NCBI GenBank assembly: GCA_016872225.1
Contig: VHAW01000084.1
Location: 1-7,625, forward strand
Direction of reading: 5' to 3'
Length of the DNA stretch: 7,625 nucleotides
Source: Sphingomonadales bacterium
GTDB taxonomy: Bacteria; Bacteroidota; Bacteroidia; UBA7662
Each line of letters opens with the position of its first letter. Position 1 is the first letter of the stretch. Of this stretch, positions 1 through 5,225 are shown in pieces. The notes beneath the pieces were generated by a model that saw only the letters and a program-made list of their open reading frames with translations, did not search any database and had not been told where the DNA came from. A program made the translations under genes and the position numbers.

Positions 1-578
1 ATGGTGCCCCAGGTGCTACCGGTGCTGATGGTGCCCCAGGTGCTACCGGTGCTACCGGTGCTGATGGTGCCCCAGGTGCCCCAGGTGCTACCGGTGCTAC
101 CGGTAATGACGGCGCTCAAGGTCTTACCGGTCCTACCGGTCCTGCCGGAACTAATGGTACTAATGGTGCCACAGGTGCTACAGGTGCCACGGGTCCTGCT
201 GGTATAACCGTTCCAAGTGGTACATCCAATGGCCTGGTCTCTGTGTATGCATGCGATGGTGTATTGCAGTTGAGCCCGTGTAACGCAACCATTACCACTA
301 CTACAGTTTCTAATGTAACAGCAAGTAGCGGAGAGTCTGGTGGAAACGTTAGCAATGACGGCGGTGCCTCGGTTACGGCTCGCGGTGTTGCTTATGCTAC
401 AAGTCAGAACCCAACGACCTCAAATAGCACGACGAGCAACGGCACGGGTACGGGTTCGTTCACAAGCACGCTGACTGGGCTCACGGCATCGACAACGTAT
501 TACGTTCGGGCCTATGCCACGAACTCTGCGGGCACGGCCTATGGCAATGAGGTGAGCTTTACGACGTTATCAGAATAG
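1..578 (+). CDS. Collagen-like repeat surface protein with C-terminal Fn3-like domain (3' part)
   Basis: Only the C-terminal 191 residues are here. The reading frame is open from base 3 (bases 1-2 end a split codon) and the start lies upstream of the window. Residues 1-66 are 22 uninterrupted Gly-X-Y triplets such as GAP, GAT, GAD, GPT and GPA, which is a collagen-like triple-helix pattern. Residues 67-96 form a linker with two cysteines (about 84 and 93) that could form a disulfide. Residues 97-191 resemble the Fn3-like module common in Bacteroidota secreted proteins: an SGGNVSNDGGASVTARGV stretch, then TGSFTSTLTGL and TTYYVRAYATNSAGTAYGNEV. The usual cysteine-tryptophan after RGV is replaced by AYA. 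The role is probably extracellular or cell-surface structure or adhesion. That is inferred from composition, since no signal peptide is visible in this part and I recognise no type IX secretion C-terminal domain. The stop is TAG at 576-578, followed by further open frame. A terminator follows at 708-740. Confidence 0.85.
   Translation, partial: GAPGATGADGAPGATGATGADGAPGAPGATGATGNDGAQGLTGPTGPAGTNGTNGATGATGATGPAGITVPSGTSNGLVSVYACDGVLQLSPCNATITTTTVSNVTASSGESGGNVSNDGGASVTARGVAYATSQNPTTSNSTTSNGTGTGSFTSTLTGLTASTTYYVRAYATNSAGTAYGNEVSFTTLSE
3..200 (+). repeat. 9-bp tandem repeats encoding Gly-X-Y triplets
   Basis: There are 22 consecutive 9-base units, each starting with a glycine codon. The first 11 units (3-101) are built from only three exact words, ggtgcccca, ggtgctacc and ggtgctgat, arranged as higher-order units of 27 to 36 bases, with no synonymous changes between copies. 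The later units (102-200) vary in both codons and residues. The array continues upstream of the window: bases 1-2 (at) would fit the end of another gat codon. Confidence 0.9.
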
Positions 579-707
579 AATATAAAGGTCAATGTTTTGT
601 TTCAAACAAATACCCTTGGATATTATACAGTTTCAGTAAATCCTTCGGCAGTTAGCGCCCCAACAAGGATTTGGATTAAAAGAGGTTATTAACCTATAAC
701 TTTTTAC

Positions 708-740
708 AAAAAGCCAATGCTAAAAATGCATTGGCTTTTT
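708..740. terminator. Bidirectional intrinsic terminator between the collagen-like gene and rocD
   Basis: A perfect 13-bp inverted repeat pairs aaaaagccaatgc (708-720) with gcattggcttttt (728-740) around a 7-base loop. In the + direction the stem ends in five T and a further run of six T follows at 743-748. In the - direction the arm likewise ends in five T. It lies between the convergent ends of the collagen-like gene and rocD, and the rocD stop codon (739-741) overlaps the base of the stem, so it probably terminates both transcripts. Confidence 0.85.
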
Positions 741-1962
741 AGTTTTTTAAGGCTTTTTGAATAATTGTGAGTGCGGCATCCACCTCATTTTCTTTGATGA
801 CCAAGGGGGGAGCTAGGCGAACGATATGGCCGTGAGTTGGTTTGGCGAGCACGCCAAGACTCATCAATTTTACACAGAAATTCCATGCCAAATCCGGTTG
901 GTTTTCATCGAAAACCAAGGCATGCAGCAGTCCTTTGCCGCGGGTAAGTTGGAGGATGGGGTAAGTATCCACCAAATCTTGCAGACCTGCTTGAAGAAAG
1001 CTTCCCATGCTTGCAGCGTTTTGGGTAAGGTTCTCGTCCAAAATAATTTGGATGGCTTCGCTGGCCACTGCACAGGCGAGGGGATTTCCTCCAAAGGTAG
1101 ATCCGTGTTGGCCGGGCCTTATGGTAAGCATGATTTCATCCGAGCACAAAACAGCCGAAACAGGTAGCATGCCACCGCCCAAGGCTTTGGCCAATACCAG
1201 GATATCGGGTTTGACTTGTTCGTGATCACAAGCAAGGAGAGCACCTGTTCTCCCAAGACCGGTTTGAATTTCATCCGCAATCATCAAAACGCGGTACTTG
1301 GTGCAAAGCGCTCTAACGGATGCCAGGTAGCCCTGATCCGGGACAACGACCCCGGCTTCCCCTTGGATGGGCTCCAACATAAAGGCTGCTACATTCGGAT
1401 CCTGAAAAGTCAATTCAAGGGCTGCGAGATCGTTGTAGGGTACTTTGATAAAGCCTGGAAGCAAAGGGCCAAAACCGCCGTAGGAGTCAGGGTCCGAGCT
1501 TGCCGAGATGGCCCCGATTGACCTCCCCCAGAAATTCCCTTCCGGAAAAACAACCAGCGCACGATCTGGGGCGACGCCCTTGACCTCGTAGGCCCAACGC
1601 CTGGCCAATTTGACCGAGGATTCGGCGGCTTCGACCCCGGTGTTCATGGGAAGGAGACGGTCAAACCCGAAAGTTTGGCACATGAATTCGCAATATTTCC
1701 CTAATTGATCATTATGGAAAGCTCTAGATGTTAATGTTAAATGTGACGATTGTTCATGCAAAACTTTAAGTAAGCGGGGATGACAATGCCCCTGATTGAC
1801 GGCGGAGTAGGCTGACAAAAAGTCCAGGTATTCTTTACCATCCGTATCCCAAACCCGGCAACCCGAACCCTTATGGAGAACCACAGGAAGGGGATGGTAA
1901 TTTTGAGCTCCGTAGGTATGTTCCAATTCTAAAGCGGAAATCAGGGGGGATTCGATATTCAT
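739..1962 (-). CDS. rocD: Ornithine--oxo-acid aminotransferase
   Basis: This is a PLP-dependent class III aminotransferase of 407 residues that transfers the delta-amino group of ornithine to 2-oxoglutarate, giving glutamate semialdehyde, in cytosolic arginine/ornithine catabolism and proline interconversion. Visible family blocks, numbered from the chosen start, are MNTGVEAAESSVKLARRW (about 106-123), EGNFWGRSIGAISAS (about 141-155), EPIQGEAGVVVP (about 197-208), ADEIQTGLGRTG with the cofactor-contacting Asp at about 230, AKALGGG with the Schiff-base Lys at about 259, and GQHGSTFGGNPLA. The GNFWGR and GEAGVVVP blocks fit ornithine aminotransferase better than acetylornithine aminotransferase (ArgD), though ArgD activity is not formally excluded. 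The ATG at 1962 is preferred because similarity to the family begins there (MNIESPLI, then the conserved YGAQNYHPLPVVL) and the length is normal. In-frame starts at 2043 (ATG) and 2088 add residues unlike the family. It is transcribed alone, diverging from rpmB. Confidence 0.9.
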   Translation of the reverse strand: MNIESPLISALELEHTYGAQNYHPLPVVLHKGSGCRVWDTDGKEYLDFLSAYSAVNQGHCHPRLLKVLHEQSSHLTLTSRAFHNDQLGKYCEFMCQTFGFDRLLPMNTGVEAAESSVKLARRWAYEVKGVAPDRALVVFPEGNFWGRSIGAISASSDPDSYGGFGPLLPGFIKVPYNDLAALELTFQDPNVAAFMLEPIQGEAGVVVPDQGYLASVRALCTKYRVLMIADEIQTGLGRTGALLACDHEQVKPDILVLAKALGGGMLPVSAVLCSDEIMLTIRPGQHGSTFGGNPLACAVASEAIQIILDENLTQNAASMGSFLQAGLQDLVDTYPILQLTRGKGLLHALVFDENQPDLAWNFCVKLMSLGVLAKPTHGHIVRLAPPLVIKENEVDAALTIIQKALKN

Positions 1963-2032
1963 GAGAGCAGCCTTAAAAGGTGAAATATTGGCTAAGGGTG
2001 AGCAATGGGGGTGAATAGAGGCCTTCTTGGAG

Positions 2033-2040
2033 TATATTTG
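2033..2040 (+). promoter_or_regulatory. Candidate -7 promoter motif for the rpmB operon
   Basis: TATATTTG matches the Bacteroidota -7 consensus TAnnTTTG on the + strand, about 135 bases before the rpmB ATG. A convincing -33 TTG at the right distance is not visible. A weaker alternative nearer the gene is TAATTTTC, preceded by TTTTG at slightly short spacing (about 2131-2158). Which one is used cannot be decided from sequence alone. Confidence 0.3.
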
Positions 2041-2073
2041 CATTTCCCAAAAATTAGGAAGTGCAATGATTCT

Positions 2074-2081
2074 CAAATTTA
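2074..2081 (-). promoter_or_regulatory. Candidate -7 promoter motif for rocD
   Basis: Read on the minus strand this is TAAATTTG, an exact match to the Bacteroidota -7 consensus TAnnTTTG. No clear TTG -33 element is seen at the usual 19-21 bases upstream. The implied transcript would have a leader of roughly 100 bases before the ATG at 1962 and would begin downstream of the alternative start at 2088, which supports the shorter rocD protein. Confidence 0.35.
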
Positions 2082-2174
2082 GCACCAACCTTTACGGGAT
2101 TTTGGATTAAACTCGAAACATTCTCTCCCTTTTGTCCCCAAACAAGATCGTAATTTTCCTTTAATACAGAATCC

Positions 2175-2408
2175 ATGTCCAAGGTTTGTGATTTAACCGG
2201 CAAGCGCGCCATCAAAGGAAACCACGTTTCCCATTCGAATGTCAAGACCAAGCGTCGCTTTAATCCCAATTTGCAATTGAAGAAATTCTATATCCCTGAA
2301 AGCGGGGAGTGGATTACTCTGAAGGTTTCGACCTCGGCCATTCGTACCATCGCCAAAAATGGGATGGGCAAGGTCGTTCACGACTTTCTGATCAAAGGCA
2401 AAGTTTGA
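2175..2408 (+). CDS. rpmB: 50S ribosomal protein L28 (bL28)
   Basis: This is a 77-residue basic large-subunit protein, the usual Bacteroidota length. It begins with the family signature MSKVCDLTGKRAIKGNHVSH, followed by the TKRRFNPNL segment, a central GEWITLKVSTSAIRTI block and a basic C-terminus. Only one cysteine (residue 5) is present, so the paired cysteines of zinc-binding L28 are absent and this is the zinc-independent form. No Shine-Dalgarno sequence precedes the ATG, as is normal in Bacteroidota, whose ribosomes sequester the anti-Shine-Dalgarno sequence. It is the first gene of a cluster with rpmG (25-base gap) and the DUF4295 gene, and probably starts the transcript in the divergent region shared with rocD. 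Confidence 0.96.
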   Translation: MSKVCDLTGKRAIKGNHVSHSNVKTKRRFNPNLQLKKFYIPESGEWITLKVSTSAIRTIAKNGMGKVVHDFLIKGKV

Positions 2409-2433
2409 TTCAGCGATTTTAATACCCCAAACC

Positions 2434-2616
2434 ATGGCCAAAAAAGGTAATCGCATTCAGGTCATTCTCGAGTGCACGGAACACAAAACGAGCGGCATGC
2501 CCGGTATGTCCCGCTACATCACGACCAAGAACAAAAAGAATACACCAGATCGCATCGAGCTTAAGAAATACAATCCTGTGCTCAAGAAGGTCACCGTTCA
2601 TAAAGAAATCAAATAA
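2434..2616 (+). CDS. rpmG: 50S ribosomal protein L33 (bL33)
   Basis: This is a 60-residue basic large-subunit protein located near the E site. The N-terminal MAKKGNRIQVILECTEH, the RYITTKNKKNTPDRIELKKY core and the PVLKKVTVHKE ending match the family at its usual Bacteroidota length. The family's zinc-binding form has two CxxC pairs. Here only a single cysteine (residue 14) remains, so this is the zinc-free form, matching the L28 encoded just upstream. It is followed after 15 bases by the DUF4295 gene, and the bases around the two start codons are identical over 17 positions. Confidence 0.96.
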   Translation: MAKKGNRIQVILECTEHKTSGMPGMSRYITTKNKKNTPDRIELKKYNPVLKKVTVHKEIK

Positions 2617-2631
2617 TTAAATTACTGAACC

Positions 2632-2790
2632 ATGGCCAAAAAAGTTGTGGCAAGCCTCAAAAGGGAAGCCAGTGAACAAGAGAAAATTGTCAAGGTGATT
2701 CGTGCCAAGCGTTCCGAGAAAACAGGCGCTTATACCTTTAGGGAAGAGTATGTTACAGCCAATAAGGTCAAGGATTTTTTCTCCAAGTAA
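2632..2790 (+). CDS. DUF4295 family small protein, probable Bacteroidota-specific ribosomal protein
   Basis: A 52-residue lysine-rich protein begins MAKKVVASLKREASEQEK and has the family hallmark KRSEKTGAYTFREEYVT followed by a short C-terminal helix ending in KDFFSK. DUF4295 is a Bacteroidota-restricted family almost always placed right after rpmG. From memory, a structure of the Flavobacterium johnsoniae ribosome assigned an additional large-subunit protein, named bL38, and I believe it is this family; treat that as recalled rather than verified. The composition (small, strongly basic, MAKK start) and the position between rpmG and ftsY fit a ribosomal role. An intrinsic terminator follows 19 bases after its stop. 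Confidence 0.88.
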   Translation: MAKKVVASLKREASEQEKIVKVIRAKRSEKTGAYTFREEYVTANKVKDFFSK

Positions 2791-2809
2791 TTTTTTGAAA
2801 AGTTCAAGG

Positions 2810-2839
2810 AAAGGCTTTCCAAAACGGAAGGCCTTTTTT
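2810..2839 (+). terminator. Intrinsic terminator just upstream of the ftsY start
   Basis: An 11-bp stem with one G-T wobble pairs aaaggctttcc (2810-2820) with ggaaggccttt (2826-2836) around a 5-base loop, and six T run from 2834 to 2839. It lies after the DUF4295 gene and ends only 7 bases before the ftsY ATG at 2847. The upstream bases ggaaag (2808-2813) could instead pair with the left arm to give a smaller hairpin that excludes the terminator. Confidence 0.75.
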
Positions 2840-2846
2840 GTTAGGT

Positions 2847-3794
2847 ATGGGATTTTTTGATTTTCTAAAAGGCCGTAAAGAAAAGGAGGCCCTGGTCAAA
2901 GGCTTGGAGAGAACCAAGGAAGGTTTCTTTTCCAGGATTTTTGGACTGTTCAGCGGCAGGACAAGGATTGACGATGATTTGCTGGAGGAATTGGAGGAAA
3001 TTCTCTTGTCAGCGGATGTAGGGGTGAACACCACGGTCAAAATCATGAACAGGCTGCATCAGGAAATAGAGTGGCGCAAAGACATGAAGCCGGAGGATTT
3101 GCAAGGGCTGCTTAAGGCGCATATTCTGGAGCTGTTGGGGCAAGCGGAAAGACTCGAAGATGAAAAGCAGGGTCGGCCTCATGTGATTTTGGTGGTAGGG
3201 GTTAACGGGGTGGGTAAAACGACCAGCATTGGTAAATTGGCTTGGCGCTTCAAGCAGGCCGGAAAGCAAGTGGTGTTGGGTGCCGCGGATACTTTCCGGG
3301 CAGCGGCTGTGGAGCAATTGTTGTTATGGGGGGAGCGTGCCGGCGTAAGGGTGGTGCATCAGCAAAGTGGTTCGGATCCTGCTTCGGTGGCGTTCGATAC
3401 ACTCAAGTCGGCGATGGCCTCTTCTGCCGATGTTGTACTTATTGATACGGCGGGACGATTGCATAACAAAGGTCATTTGATGGCGGAATTATCCAAGGTA
3501 CGCTCGGTCTTGAATAAGGGCATGGAAGGAGCGCCCCATGATGTGTGGCTGGTCCTGGATGCCTCGACCGGGCAAAATGCCGTGGAGCAGGCCCGGCAAT
3601 TTACCGCGGCTACTCAAGTGACCGGTCTGATTCTCACGAAATTAGACGGTACGGCCAAAGGAGGCGTGGCTATTGGAATTTGTGCTGAATTTGGTCTTCC
3701 GATTTACTTTGTGGGTGTAGGTGAGGGGATGGAGCAATTGCAGGTCTTTGACAAGGAAGCGTTTGTAGACGGATTATTCGAGCAAATTTCTTAA
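2847..3794 (+). CDS. ftsY: Signal recognition particle receptor FtsY
   Basis: This is the membrane-associated SRP GTPase receptor that docks ribosome-nascent chain complexes carrying Ffh to the Sec translocon. It has 315 residues. A short N-terminal MGFFDFLKGRKEKEA segment with basic and aromatic residues probably aids membrane contact; the long acidic A domain of E. coli FtsY is absent, as in many bacteria. The helical N domain (about 30-95) includes the LLEELEEILLSADVGV stretch. The GTPase G domain follows, with P-loop GVNGVGKTT (about 118-126), DTFRAAA (148-154), DTAGR (200-204), TKLDGTAKGG (264-273) and GVGEGMEQL near the C-terminus. The ATG at 2847 is chosen over an in-frame TTG at 2838, which lies inside the T-run of the preceding terminator. 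No promoter is evident between the terminator and the gene, so it is probably expressed by readthrough. rimO follows after 68 bases. Confidence 0.96.
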   Translation: MGFFDFLKGRKEKEALVKGLERTKEGFFSRIFGLFSGRTRIDDDLLEELEEILLSADVGVNTTVKIMNRLHQEIEWRKDMKPEDLQGLLKAHILELLGQAERLEDEKQGRPHVILVVGVNGVGKTTSIGKLAWRFKQAGKQVVLGAADTFRAAAVEQLLLWGERAGVRVVHQQSGSDPASVAFDTLKSAMASSADVVLIDTAGRLHNKGHLMAELSKVRSVLNKGMEGAPHDVWLVLDASTGQNAVEQARQFTAATQVTGLILTKLDGTAKGGVAIGICAEFGLPIYFVGVGEGMEQLQVFDKEAFVDGLFEQIS

Positions 3795-3797
3795 GCT

Positions 3798-3828
3798 GTT
3801 CATGGAGCTGAACGATTCAAGGCTTGAA
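3798..3828. repeat. Two small adjacent inverted repeats before rimO
   Basis: In the 68-base gap between ftsY and rimO, gttca (3798-3802) pairs with tgaac (3809-3813), and TTCAAG (3816-3821) faces CTTGAA (3823-3828) around a single central G. Neither is followed by a T-run, so they are not standard terminators. They could be a protein-binding palindrome, an RNA processing structure or chance. Confidence 0.3.
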
Positions 3829-3862
3829 AGATATGGATAACCATAAATAAACCCGTGTAGAC

Positions 3863-5197
3863 ATGAAAACCAAAGGTTTGCGCAAAGGGCTCTCTCCGGT
3901 TCGATTAGTTACCTTGGGCTGTTCCAAAAACACCGTAGACTCGGAGCGATTGGCTACACAATTGCATGCTAGTGATTTCGAAATGATCGCGGAAAATTCA
4001 CTGAATTCAGATCCAAAGCAAATTGTGATCATTAACACCTGCGGGTTCATCGAAAATGCCAAACAGGAATCCATAGAAACTATTCTGCAATATGCCGATG
4101 CACGACAGGAGGGCAAAATCGGTAAACTGCTTGTGATGGGATGCCTTTCGCATAGATACCGTTTGGATCTTGAAAAGGAAATTCCGCAGGTGGATGCTTG
4201 GTATGGGACGATGGAACTGCGTTCCATTTTGCGGGGTCTGGGTGCGGATTATCGAAAAGAATTGTTAGGGGAACGCCGAATAAGTACGCCTTCCCATACG
4301 GCTTTTCTTAAAATTTCCGAAGGCTGTGATCGTCCTTGTTCCTTCTGCGCTATCCCGTTGATGCGGGGGAAGCACCGCTCCTTCTCGGTTCAAGCCTTGT
4401 TGGAAGAGGCTGTTCATTTGGTTCAGGGCGGAGTTAAAGAATTGGTTCTTATCGCTCAGGATTTAACATACTATGGGTTGGATCAAACCGGGCAAAGGGA
4501 ATTGGCCCATTTGTTGGATAGGCTCTCGGCGGAATCCGGTGCGGAGTGGATTCGGTTACAATATGCATATCCCGGGCAATTTCCCATGGAGATTTTGCCG
4601 TTGATCAGGGATCGTGAAAACTTATGTTTGTATTTGGATATGCCTCTTCAACATGCGTCGGACGGTGTGTTAAAAAGGATGCGCAGGGGTATTTCAGCTA
4701 GACAGACCCGTAAGCTTTTGGAGGACATTCGCAAGATGGTACCCGGAATACACCTGAGGACCACGATGATGGTAGGTTTCCCGGGAGAAACCGATGCAGA
4801 ATTTCAAGAATTGCAGGACTTTGTGAGTAGAATGCGTTTGGAGCGGATGGGTGTATTCACCTATTCGCACGAGGAAAACACCTCCGCCTACCTTTTGGAG
4901 GATGACATCCCTGAAGAACTTAAGCAAGAGCGTGCCGATTGCTTAATGGCCTTGCAGCAAGAAATTTCTTGGGATCTTAACAGCCGCAAAGTGGGACAAT
5001 CCATGAAGGTTCTCTTGGATCGGGAAGAATCCAAACATTGGGTGGGTCGCAGTGAATTTGATTCCCCGGAGGTTGATAACGAGGTGCTTATCCCTATGGA
5101 TGAGTACACTCGTTCCTGGTCGGTGGGCTCGATGGTTCAGGTAGAAATCCTTCGAGCCGAAGAATTTGATTTGGTGGGCAAGCCCAGCTCGGTTTAG
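3863..5197 (+). CDS. rimO: Ribosomal protein S12 methylthiotransferase RimO
   Basis: This is a radical SAM enzyme with two iron-sulfur clusters that adds a methylthio group to the beta-carbon of a conserved aspartate of ribosomal protein S12. It has 444 residues, the normal length. The N-terminal MTTase domain carries the three cluster ligands at Cys20 (TLGCSKNTVDSERL), Cys60 (INTCGFIENAKQES) and Cys94 (VMGCLSHRY). The radical SAM CxxxCxxC motif is Cys155, Cys159 and Cys162 in SEGCDRPCSFCAIPLMRGKHR; the IPLMRG context is typical of RimO rather than the tRNA enzyme MiaB. A C-terminal TRAM-type substrate-binding domain (about 375-440) ends with EEFDLVGKP. The ATG at 3863 leads directly into the conserved N-terminus. 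It lies 68 bases after ftsY and 28 bases before bshC, suggesting co-transcription. All six cluster cysteines are present, so it should be active. Confidence 0.95.
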   Translation: MKTKGLRKGLSPVRLVTLGCSKNTVDSERLATQLHASDFEMIAENSLNSDPKQIVIINTCGFIENAKQESIETILQYADARQEGKIGKLLVMGCLSHRYRLDLEKEIPQVDAWYGTMELRSILRGLGADYRKELLGERRISTPSHTAFLKISEGCDRPCSFCAIPLMRGKHRSFSVQALLEEAVHLVQGGVKELVLIAQDLTYYGLDQTGQRELAHLLDRLSAESGAEWIRLQYAYPGQFPMEILPLIRDRENLCLYLDMPLQHASDGVLKRMRRGISARQTRKLLEDIRKMVPGIHLRTTMMVGFPGETDAEFQELQDFVSRMRLERMGVFTYSHEENTSAYLLEDDIPEELKQERADCLMALQQEISWDLNSRKVGQSMKVLLDREESKHWVGRSEFDSPEVDNEVLIPMDEYTRSWSVGSMVQVEILRAEEFDLVGKPSSV

Positions 5198-5225
5198 TCT
5201 ATCTTAGATCTGCTTTAGTTTATTG

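Noticed and set aside
1..110. CRISPR-like repetitive DNA
   Set aside because: The units are contiguous 9-base coding repeats without spacers and follow the codon frame.
1..207. Open frame in frame 1 rich in Val, Leu and Pro (MVPQVLPVL pattern)
   Set aside because: It is the +1 shadow of the Gly-X-Y repeats. Frame 3 gives a continuous collagen-like sequence joined to the Fn3-like domain and open to the window edge.
116..355. Minus-strand open frame with GPVAPVAPVAP repeats
   Set aside because: It is the reverse shadow of the same Gly-X-Y repeats and has no independent support.
243..578. A separate 111-residue gene starting at GTG 243
   Set aside because: The frame is open without interruption from base 3, so this is only the C-terminal part of the collagen-like protein.
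1216..1521. Plus-strand open frame of 101 residues antisense to rocD
   Set aside because: It lies wholly inside the well-supported rocD gene, and its translation resembles no family I know.
1963..2088. N-terminal extension of rocD from the in-frame start at 2088
   Set aside because: The extra residues do not resemble aminotransferases, and the best -7 motif on that strand lies downstream of this start.
2838..2846. TTG start three codons upstream of ftsY
   Set aside because: It falls in the T-run of the terminator, while the ATG at 2847 begins the typical MGFFDFLK FtsY N-terminus.
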